A DNA stretch of 42,910 nt from Spirulinaceae cyanobacterium SM2_1_0. Lineage in GTDB: Bacteria; Cyanobacteriota; Cyanobacteriia; Cyanobacteriales; Spirulinaceae. The stretch is from assembly GCA_012031265.1 (NCBI GenBank), contig JAAUTY010000042.1, positions 1-42,910 on the forward strand, given 5' to 3'. A program made the translations under genes and the position numbers. Below the pieces are notes generated by a model that ran no database searches, had not been told where the DNA came from, and saw only the letters and a program-made list of their open reading frames with translations. Shown piece after piece: positions 1 to 7,026 of this stretch. Each line of letters opens with the position of its first letter. Positions within the stretch are counted from its first letter, which is position 1.

Positions 1-104
1 TCGAAGGAATCAACAATCGTTTGAAGCTAATCAAGCGTCAAGCTTATGGTTTCGTGAATTTTGATAATATGCGTGACCGCTTTTTAGCTGCCTTTCAACG
101 ATAA
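1..104 (+). CDS. ISL3-type transposase, C-terminal end only (partial)
   Basis: An open frame enters from the left edge (first full codon at base 3) and ends at TAA 102-104. The 33 visible residues contain the blocks EGINNRLKLIKRQAYGF and NFDNMRDRF. They resemble the conserved end of the DDE domain of ISL3-family transposases, where an asparagine-rich EG.NN.IK.IKR block precedes the stop. Everything upstream is outside the window, so it cannot be said whether the element is intact. The AT-rich bases after the stop (105-150) would hold the right inverted repeat, but no partner end is visible. This is the left edge of an accessory island rich in toxin-antitoxin and restriction genes. Confidence 0.75.
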   Translation, partial: EGINNRLKLIKRQAYGFVNFDNMRDRFLAAFQR

Positions 105-231
105 CTTTTTGTTATCACACTCCATCCAGGAGAACCACTGCTAAGCCTATCGCTTGGCAGCAATTTCATTTTTAGATAGATAATATTCATGTTGCCCCTA
201 TTTTATTGTGCCCCTTAGCTGAGTCCAAACT

Positions 232-510
232 ATGCAAATCACCCTCGACCTACCTGAAGAACTGCTGCAATACTTCGATCAAGATCACCTTTCTCGTGAA
301 ATTTTAGAGGCATTAGCGGTACAAGCCTATCAAACCGAAAAAATTACTAATGCTCAGGTTGGTCGTATTCTGGGTCTACCCTCTCGCTGGGCAGTGGATA
401 GCTTTTTGAAGCAACATCATGCTGATTTACATTACGATGAGGCAGATCTAGAGAGCGATCGTGAAACCCTTCGCCAACTTCGTGCGAATCGAGCCAACAG
501 CGCCTCATGA
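232..510 (+). CDS. UPF0175 family antitoxin-like protein
   Basis: A 92-residue protein. It opens with a beta-strand segment (MQITLDLPEEL), followed by helices and a region around residues 40-60 (ITNAQVGRILGLPSRWAVDSFL) that reads as a helix-turn-helix. This is the layout of the UPF0175 family, small DNA-binding proteins usually encoded upstream of DUF3368/PIN-like toxins. The stop overlaps the next start by four bases (ATGA, 507-510), so the pair is translationally coupled. Known of the family: it is the presumed antitoxin and autorepressor. Inferred here: the same role. The acidic, arginine-rich tail (DEADLESDRETLRQLR) would be the toxin-binding part. It is less GC-rich than the core genes of the window, which fits acquisition. 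Confidence 0.85.
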   Translation: MQITLDLPEELLQYFDQDHLSREILEALAVQAYQTEKITNAQVGRILGLPSRWAVDSFLKQHHADLHYDEADLESDRETLRQLRANRANSAS

Positions 511-977
511 TCGTTATCTCTGATACTTCGCCGGTTAATTATTTGCTGCTGATTGATCAGATTGATCTGCTTCCTCGCTTGTTTCAGCAAATCATCATTC
601 CCGATGTGGTGCGGAAGGAAATGCTTGATCCCTTGGCACCACCTGCCCTTCAACAATGGATTACCCATCCTCCTTCTTGGCTTACAGTCCAAACTGTTTC
701 CGGGGTTGATAAAACCCTCAATGCCCTTGATCCAGGAGAACAAGCTGCCATCACCATTGCTCAAACCTTGCAAGCAGATTTGCTGATTATCGATGAACGA
801 TTGGGAAGACGTGTCGCTAGCGATCGGGGAATCTCGATTATTGGCACCCTTGGAATTCTAGATGATGCCGCAAGTAGAGGGTTGATAGAACTAGCAGATG
901 CAATCGCTCGATTGCAACAGACGAATTTCCGCATTTCTCGTCGCATTGTTCAAGCATTGATAGAAAATAAAGCATAG
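507..977 (+). CDS. DUF3368 / PIN-like toxin
   Basis: A 156-residue protein starting in the ATGA overlap with the UPF0175 gene. The N-terminus carries the first PIN acidic residue (VISDTSPVNYL, Asp6). A second conserved region is the DPGEQAAI block (about residues 77-84), and the third is LLIIDERLGRRVA (about 93-105). These are hallmarks of DUF3368, a PIN-fold group of presumed nucleases. The GTLGIL block at about 113-118 is also typical. By family analogy it would cleave RNA and be neutralised by the upstream UPF0175 protein; activity on a specific RNA cannot be read from sequence. The frame is full length and shows no damage. It ends just before an attC-like palindrome. Confidence 0.87.
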   Translation: MIVISDTSPVNYLLLIDQIDLLPRLFQQIIIPDVVRKEMLDPLAPPALQQWITHPPSWLTVQTVSGVDKTLNALDPGEQAAITIAQTLQADLLIIDERLGRRVASDRGISIIGTLGILDDAASRGLIELADAIARLQQTNFRISRRIVQALIENKA

Positions 978-1008
978 TACAGGCACGTAGAGTCGGCGCG
1001 GAAAGCCA

Positions 1009-1092
1009 GCTAACACTGCGTGGCAGCGGACGGGCAAAAGTCACTGGTTTCAAGTTCAAGGTTGCCTGCCGCCGCTGCACTTCACCGTTAGC
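1009..1092 (-). repeat. attC-like imperfect palindrome at the 3' end of the HNH gene
   Basis: The 84-bp segment starts with GCTAAC (1009-1014) and ends with GTTAGC (1087-1092). Its arms are imperfect inverted repeats: GCAGCGGACGGGC (1023-1035) faces GCCTGCCGCCGCTGC (1064-1078). The centre is an unpaired stretch of about 28 bp. The layout (outer GTT/AAC boxes, bulged arms, variable centre, position directly after a gene's stop codon) is that of integron attC sites. The stop codon of the HNH gene on the minus strand (TAA, 1090-1088) lies inside the outer box. The outer boxes match GTTRRRY only in part (GTTAGCT), so the assignment is tentative. No integrase is in the window. Confidence 0.5.
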
Positions 1093-2056
1093 CCGCAATC
1101 TGCCAATGCTGCCGATGCCACTGCAAAGACTCCGCGCTGGGATAAAAACCCTCATCATCTGGTAAATAAATTTCCTCACCGTGAAACTCCCGCATCGTCC
1201 GCGAATCAACCGGCGGATCTTCCTTGAAGCGATCCGCCACCACCACAATCCGATAGTCGTCGTCGATGCTGAACCAGCCGCGATCGAACGCCCAATGATG
1301 ATTCTTGCAGAGCGCTAAACCATTCGTGTAACGGTCATCGCGAAACTCTGAAAACGGCTTAATGTGCGCCCCGTCGATGATGTTCTCATTATTATCGCTG
1401 ACAATCCGCAGCCGACAAAACGCACAATGCTGGTCGTAAAACGACACCAAATTGCGCCGAAACGCCGCATCCCGGACAATCAGATCCGCCTCATCCTGCC
1501 GCTTCAACTCCTCCACCGAATAGACCGCGCCGCCACTCTCCCGCAATGCCAACCGCAGCCGCTCAAACGAATTGACTTGAAACAGACTTTGTACCTGCTG
1601 AATCCTGTCCGGGAACCACTCATTCAGCAGCAAACTGATCAACGTATTGCGCGTAATGCGATCCTGCAACAACTCGAATAGCTCGCCGTCAAAATAGCCA
1701 TACTGCACGCTATCCCGCAACTTCTTCAGCGTATTTAACTTCGCCTTCGATGCCAAAATTACCTCATGCCCCGGCCGCGCGTAGAGATGCCAGAACGCCC
1801 CGCGCGGCCGACTTAAGTGATAGAACGGCTGCGCCGGGTCAGCCCGAAACTTTGCCAAACTGAGCTGGTCGCGATACTGAATGAAAATCGAGATCAACTC
1901 CGGCGAGACCGGAAAGCGATTCTCGCGAATAATCCCCTGCTCGATCAACTCGATCAGCGCCAACAGCAACAGCGGCTGATACGGTGCAGTGCCGTGCGCC
2001 CGATCCACCTTCAGCTTGCGAAACCGGTTGGCGTAGTAACTAAAATCCTTCTGCAT
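1088..2056 (-). CDS. HNH endonuclease with an N-terminal ScoMcrA-like DNA sulfur-binding domain (type IV restriction enzyme candidate)
   Basis: A 322-residue protein from ATG 2056; the frame stays open upstream to 2170 but without family-like sequence. Residues 1-150 resemble the DNA sulfur-binding domain of ScoMcrA-type restriction enzymes: KVDRAHGTAPYQPLLLLAL near the start, QPFYHL at about 76-81, AFWHL at about 87-91. Residues 205-265 form an HNH nuclease: a zinc knuckle (C211-x2-C214, C250, H253) and the active site DGAHIKPFSEF (H231), N245 and H254, ending in AFDRGWFSI. Enzymes of this kind cut DNA carrying phosphorothioate linkages. That substrate is inferred, since no dnd genes are in the window. 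An oddity: where the family and the neighbouring copy have APHKP, this protein has APYQP. It overlaps the upstream SBD-only gene by 17 bp, so the two are co-transcribed. Confidence 0.83.
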   Translation of the reverse strand: MQKDFSYYANRFRKLKVDRAHGTAPYQPLLLLALIELIEQGIIRENRFPVSPELISIFIQYRDQLSLAKFRADPAQPFYHLSRPRGAFWHLYARPGHEVILASKAKLNTLKKLRDSVQYGYFDGELFELLQDRITRNTLISLLLNEWFPDRIQQVQSLFQVNSFERLRLALRESGGAVYSVEELKRQDEADLIVRDAAFRRNLVSFYDQHCAFCRLRIVSDNNENIIDGAHIKPFSEFRDDRYTNGLALCKNHHWAFDRGWFSIDDDYRIVVVADRFKEDPPVDSRTMREFHGEEIYLPDDEGFYPSAESLQWHRQHWQIAG

Positions 2057-2603
2057 CGCGGCCTGACGGCAAATCCGCCCGCACGTAGAAGCGCTCGTAA
2101 GCCTCCGGCCGATAGGCTGGCGGCTCGCAAAAGCGATCCGTCTTGGCAATCCCCGCGATCGCATCCCCATGCGCTGAAAACCACCGCAACACCAGCGCCT
2201 CTAACAAACACTGGCGATACTTCGGCTCCCGCAAAAAATCAAACAAATCCTCATCCAGATAAGCGTAATGCACCACCCGCCGCACATCCGCCAGCGTCTT
2301 CAGCTTTAGCTTATCGGTAATGACCCTTGCATAGCCCGGATTCGCGACCAAGTGCCAGAACTTGCTACTTTTCAGATAGTAAAACGGCTGCGAAATGTCG
2401 GGATTGTGACTGACGGAGCCGAGATAGCTCCAATATTTCAGGAACATGTGATTGAGGCGATCGCCCAAATCAATCCGATTCCGCTCAATCTCACTCCTCG
2501 CAATCAACTCAATCACCGCCAGCAGCAAAATCGGCTTATGTGGCGCAAGACCGTGCGCCCGATCGACCCGCAAGCGCTGAAACTGCTTGGCATAGTAGCC
2601 CAA
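2040..2603 (-). CDS. Stand-alone sulfur-binding-domain protein, without nuclease domain
   Basis: The frame is open from ATG 2756, but the first ~50 residues are low-complexity and unlike the family. I place the start at TTG 2603, which gives LGYYAKQFQRLRVDRAHG and matches the first residues of the downstream paralogue; ATG 2675 and ATG 2756 are alternatives. The 187-residue product covers one sulfur-binding-like domain: APHKPILLLAVIELI, SQPFYYLKSSKFWHL and the HYAYLDEDLFDFL block. It then stops at 2040 after ~40 further residues, about where the HNH module would begin. It is a clear paralogue of the next gene and overlaps it by 17 bp. It may be a second DNA-reading subunit or the remnant of a duplicated enzyme. 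Nothing in the frame looks decayed. Confidence 0.72.
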   Translation of the reverse strand: MGYYAKQFQRLRVDRAHGLAPHKPILLLAVIELIARSEIERNRIDLGDRLNHMFLKYWSYLGSVSHNPDISQPFYYLKSSKFWHLVANPGYARVITDKLKLKTLADVRRVVHYAYLDEDLFDFLREPKYRQCLLEALVLRWFSAHGDAIAGIAKTDRFCEPPAYRPEAYERFYVRADLPSGRDAEGF

Positions 2604-2755
2604 GACCTCAAACTGCCTGACCTCACTCCGTCTCAAAACCCAGCTCGCCGTCCCTGCACTTACCACACCGCCCATCCTAGCAACCCGCCAACGCCCAGCC
2701 CCAGCCAACGCCAGAGACCCCAGCCACCCGCTCGCTGGTCTGGGCACAGCCGCCA

Positions 2756-2931
2756 CCGCACTACGCCCACCTCAGTACCCAGCGATCGCCAAGCATTCCA
2801 GCGAGGCGATCGCCCAACCCAGACACTAACCTCGCCGGATGATCGGTCTAGTACCGCTACGCGGAGTTTTGAGTTCTAAATTTTGAGTTCTGAGTGCCTG
2901 CAATCCGGGAATCCTGGAGATTTTGCATGGG
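2756..2931 (+). repeat. Long direct repeat, copy 1 (partner at 3863-4036)
   Basis: About 176 bp are nearly identical to 3863-4036, in the same orientation, with scattered substitutions and two small indels. The copies bracket the VapC locus. The repeat contains HIP1-bearing sequence on its left and, from 2848, the start of the dispersed 111-bp CTAGTAC element. The shared segment extends beyond the small element on the left, so it is a segmental duplication and not two independent insertions. Confidence 0.85.
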
Positions 2932-2958
2932 CATCTCATTGCCGCCGTCCTGTACTAG
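2848..2958 (+). repeat. 111-bp dispersed repeat with CTAGTAC/GTACTAG ends, full copy
   Basis: The element begins CTAGTACCGCTACGCGGAG and ends with CCGTCCTGTACTAG, so its termini form a 7-bp inverted repeat. The interior holds a tandem-like TTTTGAGTTC/TGAGTTC region and TGCAATCC, then a G-rich middle. A second full copy of the same length lies inverted at 18550-18660. Truncated or degenerate copies are at 3954-4036, about 18250-18340 and 20045-20060. No coding capacity. Confidence 0.8.
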
Positions 2959-3012
2959 CCTGGAGTTGTGGCATTGGTCTCGGCAGCATTGGCAGTGTGG
3001 GTTAGTTGAACT

Positions 3013-3471
3013 TTATTCTAGTTCAGAGTCAACAATTCCCTGGGGATGCACAACAACAACACTCGGAATACCTGCAAAATCAGTCGGATTCAAAGTGAGG
3101 ATATGCCTAATGCTAGAAACAGACATAGCGGCTGCGAGGCGTACATCATGAACTCGCTTCCCTTTGATGTAATTCTCAGTGACCAACGTTAGCCAAGTTG
3201 CAAAAATTTGCGATGATTCATCCACAACCGGGAAGCGTTCAATTAGCTGATCGACGACACTACGTGTTTGCTCCACCGACCATCCCAATCCATTGACATC
3301 AACAGGACGGGTCGCTACAACCCAAAACTCGATCGCTACCTGTGCTGTCAGGTAGCACTCATCTGCCCGCATCAAGAGAATGGCAACTGCCTCTGTAACT
3401 AAACCATGCTGCTTATCGGATGGATTGCTAAACCTCAGGACAATATTGGTGTCCAATAAGTACTTAGTCAC
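3013..3471 (-). CDS. VapC-like PIN-domain toxin
   Basis: A 152-residue PIN protein. The four acidic positions of the PIN active site can be assigned: Asp7 (YLLDTNIVL), Glu48 (VAIEFWVVATRP), Asp109 (RVHDVRLAAAM) and Asp131 (NPTDFAG). The length and the TRPVDVNGLG block are typical of VapC toxins found in cyanobacteria. Translation starts at GTG 3471, which overlaps the TGA of the preceding antitoxin frame by four bases (GTGA), the usual coupled arrangement. PIN toxins of this group are ribonucleases held inactive by the cognate antitoxin. The toxin frame is intact although its antitoxin appears frameshifted. Confidence 0.87.
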   Translation of the reverse strand: MTKYLLDTNIVLRFSNPSDKQHGLVTEAVAILLMRADECYLTAQVAIEFWVVATRPVDVNGLGWSVEQTRSVVDQLIERFPVVDESSQIFATWLTLVTENYIKGKRVHDVRLAAAMSVSSIRHILTLNPTDFAGIPSVVVVHPQGIVDSELE

Positions 3472-3823
3472 TGTTCGTAGATGCTGCCACGATCAAAAGC
3501 TTCGTCCGGAAGACTTGATTGAGTTGTCGGCAGTTGTAAAACCCAGGCTCGAAAATCTTGGGCTCGCTCTATAGGTGTTGCCCTCTGCCAAAATAGAACG
3601 CGAGCTGGCTCGGGCGCTGTACTGGTCTCAGCTTCCCCCGCCTGCACCGGTGCCGTTAATGCTTGTCCCTGCCCATGCGCGATCGCGCCGGAGTCTCGCG
3701 GACTGGTGGCGGCGTTGAGATCGCTCCTGCCTCCCGGAGCAAACTCGCCAAAAAATCAGGCTCCTCCCGCACCAGCTCGCGCAAAGCCCGCTTCAACTCG
3801 CCAGTCGTTAGCGACGCATCCAT
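3468..3823 (-). pseudogene. VapC-partner antitoxin, apparently frameshifted
   Basis: From ATG 3823 the frame gives MDASLTTGELKRALRELV and LASLLREAG, a normal antitoxin beginning, but it runs into a stop at 3656-3658 after 55 codons. The C-terminal half lies in another frame: PARVLFWQRATP, FRAWVLQLP and LPDEAFDRGSIYEQ, ending at TGA 3470-3468. That tail is typical of antitoxins coupled to VapC in cyanobacteria. Start and stop are 2 bases out of phase, which fits one missing base (or two extra) in about 3700-3725. An internal GTG start for the tail alone (~53 residues) is possible. It could also be a sequencing error. Confidence 0.65.
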
Positions 3824-3862
3824 ACCTCAGTCCTGACTGCCATCGCTCCCTATGTTAGCCTG

Positions 3863-4036
3863 CCGCACTCGCCCACCTGACAGTACTCAGCGATCGCCAA
3901 GCGTCCCAGCGAGGCGATCGCCCAACCCAGACACTAACCTCGCCGGATGATCGGCCTAGTATCGCTACGCGGAGTTTTGAGTTCTAAATTTTGAGTTCTG
4001 AGTGCCTGCAATCCGGGAATCCTGGAGATTTTGCAT
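3863..4036 (+). repeat. Long direct repeat, copy 2 (partner at 2756-2931)
   Basis: This is the second copy of the ~175-bp duplication, same orientation as copy 1. It includes a truncated copy of the CTAGTAC element from 3954 (here CTAGTATCGC). The match to copy 1 breaks exactly where a short inverted-repeat element starts (4037), so that element probably inserted into or next to this copy. Confidence 0.83.
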
Positions 4037-4229
4037 GGGGTGCATCCCACTTTGGCGTTACGGTTCCCCACTCTGCGAGCAACCGCTGCGCGTCTACATC
4101 CCCCAACCCCTGCTCCCAAGCTGGGCGAAGGGGAGCTAGAAGTCCCTCTCCCAGCTTGGAAGAGGGATTTAGGGTGTTGGTGGAGCCTGTTCCGTAGGAA
4201 CGCAGAATTTCCAAACTGGGATGCTCCCA
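4037..4229. mobile_element. MITE-like element with ~19-bp inverted ends resembling the IS end at 42785
   Basis: The left end reads GGGGTGCATCCCACTTTGG (4037-4055). The right end, read on the minus strand, is TGGGAGCATCCCAGTTTGG (4229-4211). The two agree at 16 of 19 positions. Between them lie ~155 bp with internal inverted repeats around CCAAGCTGGG / CCCAGCTTGG and no plausible gene. The ends closely resemble the sequence at 42785-42803 (GGGAGCATCCCACCTTGGC), the presumed left end of an ISKra4-type element. It would therefore be a non-autonomous derivative moved by that transposase. Target-site duplication was not identified. Confidence 0.55.
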
Positions 4230-4287
4230 GATTGTACTGCTGCAGATGATCCGGATACCTAACAATTTGGCAATCTCTGAGCGGCGG

Positions 4288-5580
4288 TTAGATTACAGTG
4301 CCGTCAGGAATCACCGCGTTTTTCAAAACTACGACGATGCCGCTACGGATGTAGAAGCCGTCATCCTCACGATTTGACTCCTCAATGCGATCTTTATTCA
4401 AGATCAGCACCTTACTGCCAATCCGGGCATTCTTATCCACAATCGCGCGGCGAATCGTCGATTCTGCACCGATGCCAATCGGCGGAACCTTGTTCGCTTC
4501 GGCATTCTTCTGACGCTCGACTTGTGGCTCGTAGAAGTCTGCGCCCATGACCAGCGTATCCTCGATGCTGCAACCCGATTCGACGCGGGTACGAATCCCG
4601 AGTACCGAGTGGCTGATCTGGCAATCTTTGAGGATGCAGCCTTCACCAATCATCGACTCCGTGACCTGGCAGTTCAGCAACTTTGTCGGCGGCAGGTAGC
4701 GCGCGCGGGTGTAAATCGGCGCATTTTCCTGATAGAAACTGAAGGGCGGCTTGGGTTGCATGGTCAATGCCAAGTTGGCATTGTAGAACGCTTCAATCGT
4801 CCCGATGTCTTCCCAGTAATCATCGAACAAATAAGCTTGGACATTGTAGTCGCGCGCCGCGCCCGGAATTACTTCTTTACCAAAGTCTGTTTGTTCCGGA
4901 TGCTTGGCGAGTAACTCCGCCATCACCTCTTTTTTGAAGACATAAATGCCCATCGAAGCGATGTAGGGTTTCTGGCGTGCTTCTTCGACTGACAATCCCA
5001 GGGTGCTGGTATCCACTTGCATCTTTTTCAGCGCCTCGCCTTTGGGCTTTTCGCTGAAGTCCACCACGCGGCCGTGGTCGTCAATTTTCATCAGGCCAAA
5101 ACTCGAAGCTTGGCGCTCGCCGATGGGAATCACCGACAGCGTAATATCGGCACCTGTCTCGCGATGCCGTGCAATGAAGTCGGTATAATCCATGCGATAC
5201 AGGTGATCGCCCGAGAGGATCAAATACTCGTCTACATCCCACTCTTGACACAGCCAGAGATACTGGCGCACGGCATCGGCTGTGCCCTGGAACCAACCGG
5301 GATTTTCGCTGGTCTGTTGTGCCGCGAGTACTTCGACAAATCCCTCACTGATCGCCGAAAAATTGTAAGCGCGCGTCAGGTGGCGATTGAGTGATGCGGA
5401 ATTGTATTGGGTGAGGACATAGATTTTCTCAATCCCAGAATTGAGGCAGTTACTGACCGGAATGTCGATGAGGCGATACTTGCCCGCGAGTGGCACGGCG
5501 GGTTTAGCACGCAGTTTTGTCAGCGGATAAAGGCGGGTTCCGGCCCCGCCGCCCAGAATGATGCCTAGTACTCGTTTCAC
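4288..5580 (-). CDS. glgC: Glucose-1-phosphate adenylyltransferase (ADP-glucose pyrophosphorylase)
   Basis: A 430-residue protein, the normal length for cyanobacterial GlgC. It makes ADP-glucose from ATP and glucose-1-phosphate, the committed step of glycogen synthesis, in the cytoplasm. The nucleotide-binding motif [19 protein letters not shown] is at residues ~10-28, followed by [16 protein letters not shown]. The catalytic [10 protein letters not shown] lies at ~142-151 and the sugar-binding FSEKPKG block at ~195. The C-terminal beta-helix carries the regulatory lysine regions seen in 3-phosphoglycerate-activated enzymes ([11 protein letters not shown], and [14 protein letters not shown] at the end). 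The ATG at 5580 gives the expected start ([12 protein letters not shown]). It is transcribed leftwards, separated by 116 bp from the sugar reductase upstream. Confidence 0.97.
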   Translation of the reverse strand: MKRVLGIILGGGAGTRLYPLTKLRAKPAVPLAGKYRLIDIPVSNCLNSGIEKIYVLTQYNSASLNRHLTRAYNFSAISEGFVEVLAAQQTSENPGWFQGTADAVRQYLWLCQEWDVDEYLILSGDHLYRMDYTDFIARHRETGADITLSVIPIGERQASSFGLMKIDDHGRVVDFSEKPKGEALKKMQVDTSTLGLSVEEARQKPYIASMGIYVFKKEVMAELLAKHPEQTDFGKEVIPGAARDYNVQAYLFDDYWEDIGTIEAFYNANLALTMQPKPPFSFYQENAPIYTRARYLPPTKLLNCQVTESMIGEGCILKDCQISHSVLGIRTRVESGCSIEDTLVMGADFYEPQVERQKNAEANKVPPIGIGAESTIRRAIVDKNARIGSKVLILNKDRIEESNREDDGFYIRSGIVVVLKNAVIPDGTVI

Positions 5581-5696
5581 AGCAGAACCTCTCGAATCGA
5601 TTGCCAGTGACTCTCCACGTCAAGTTTAAGGGAAATCTGTCAGCGCGCGATTGCCGAAGCTAAAGGTTGCGAGTGATTGCCCATTGACGCCAGCAA

Positions 5697-6593
5697 TCAA
5701 AGCTGTTGATCAGACTGTGCTGGGGGGCGATCGCCCCAAACCCGCAACATCTGCCGCAAACTCTCCCGCCAGTGCGGTGGCGGTGCGCCGAGAATCTCGC
5801 TCAGTTTCTGCGTCGCTAGCAGCGAGTAAGCGGGCCGCTGGGCCGCCGTGGGGTAATCCGCTGTGGTGATCGGTACAACCCGTTCGACTTGCAGTGGCAG
5901 GCCCAGGGCGATCGCCTCCTCGAAGCTGGCGATCGCCAAGTCATACCAACTGGCCACGCCGCTATTGCAGTAGTGGTACAGCCCGCCGAGATCCGGGGGC
6001 AATTGCGCCCAGGCTGTTACGAGATCCGCAACATAAGTCGGTGTGCCCACCTGATCCGCGACGACACGCACTTCTGTTCGCTCGCGTCCCAACCGCAGCA
6101 TGGTCGTCACAAAATTGCCCGGCCCCGTCGCGGCGTAGAGCCAACTGGCGCGCAGGATCAGGTGGCGATCGCTGACCGCCTGCACGGCTTGTTCACCCGC
6201 CCATTTGCTTGCGCCGTAGCTGTTCAACGGATTGGGGCGATCGCCTTCCTGATACGGCCGACCTTGGCGACCGTCAAAGACGTAATCCGTCGAAATATGG
6301 GTCAGGCGCACGCCGAGCTGGGTGGCGATTTCGGCGAGGATACCAGGAGCGCGGCCGTTGATCGCCTGAGCTAACTCTGGCTCCTGCTCGGCGCGATCAA
6401 CGGCGGTGTAGGCGGCGGCGTTGATCATCTCGGCGGGTTGAATGGCTTGGATGACTGGCGCGATCGCTGCGGGTTGGGCGAGATCCAAGTCAGCGCGACT
6501 CAGGGCGACCCAAGGGCGATCGCCCGCTGCCAAGTACCGTGCCAGCGCCTGACCCAACTGTCCCGTCTTGCCCAACAGAAGAACTGGTCGCAC
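5697..6593 (-). CDS. rfbD: dTDP-4-dehydrorhamnose reductase-like protein (RfbD family)
   Basis: A 298-residue member of the extended SDR family. RfbD reduces dTDP-4-keto-L-rhamnose to dTDP-L-rhamnose for surface polysaccharide. The Rossmann motif is LLGKTGQLGQAL at the N-terminus. INAAAYTAVDRAE is the conserved co-factor block, and STDYVFDG followed by YGASKWAGE supplies the Tyr-x3-Lys catalytic pair. RASWLYAATG and the VGTPTYVADL block are also family hallmarks. I chose GTG 6593 because GGAGG lies six bases upstream and the protein then begins at the Rossmann strand; ATG 6623 and the far upstream ATG at 6785 would add unrelated residues. The other rfb genes are not adjacent, so the exact sugar is inferred. 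Confidence 0.9.
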   Translation of the reverse strand: MRPVLLLGKTGQLGQALARYLAAGDRPWVALSRADLDLAQPAAIAPVIQAIQPAEMINAAAYTAVDRAEQEPELAQAINGRAPGILAEIATQLGVRLTHISTDYVFDGRQGRPYQEGDRPNPLNSYGASKWAGEQAVQAVSDRHLILRASWLYAATGPGNFVTTMLRLGRERTEVRVVADQVGTPTYVADLVTAWAQLPPDLGGLYHYCNSGVASWYDLAIASFEEAIALGLPLQVERVVPITTADYPTAAQRPAYSLLATQKLSEILGAPPPHWRESLRQMLRVWGDRPPAQSDQQL

Positions 6594-6671
6594 CCTTAAC
6601 CTCCGCAATCCCGCCGCCAGCATACCGCAACCGAGCGGGGATAATGGAACAGTTGCCACCTTGTCACTGCC

Positions 6672-6944
6672 ATGCCCGACGCGCTGATGTACCAAGAGGA
6701 TGTCTACGTCGTCCTCGAAGCCGACCAACCGGAAGTCTTTCTCACCCCGGCTGAGCTGTTGGCGAAGTTGCAGAGCCTGCTGCAAACAACCGACCCGGAG
6801 GAGCTACCGCGCGAGCTGCAACAAATCGAGGCGCTGGGCGATCGCGCCCGTCACCTGATGGAGACCTACTGCGAGTTTGACTGTGGCGCTGGGCATTATT
6901 TGCAGTGGTATGTGACGCGGCTCGAACGCGAGGGGTCGGCTTGA
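6672..6944 (+). CDS. CRR7-like protein (NDH-1 assembly factor homologue)
   Basis: A 90-residue acidic protein. Its blocks LMYQEDVYVVLEADQPE, FLTPAELLAKL and GAGHYLQWYVTRLE match what I know of the chlororespiratory reduction 7 family, found in cyanobacteria and chloroplasts. The plant protein is needed for assembly or stability of the NDH complex; the bacterial role is less clear. The gene is divergent from the RfbD-like gene, with 78 bp between starts. No signal peptide or membrane segment is seen, so it is cytoplasmic or peripheral. The assignment rests on motif recall, not alignment. Confidence 0.72.
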   Translation: MPDALMYQEDVYVVLEADQPEVFLTPAELLAKLQSLLQTTDPEELPRELQQIEALGDRARHLMETYCEFDCGAGHYLQWYVTRLEREGSA

Positions 6945-7026
6945 AGCCAGAGCCGGTCTCGATCCTGAAGTCGGCTGCTATCCTGGTAGGCAGTTTTGAC
7001 CACCCTCTGCCGGATTTGCTCACCTC

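Noticed and set aside
2040-2170. Single fused SBD-SBD-HNH gene broken by a frameshift
   Set aside because: Each gene has its own plausible start and a complete domain, and the family normally has one SBD per nuclease; the overlap suits two coupled genes better, though it is not excluded.
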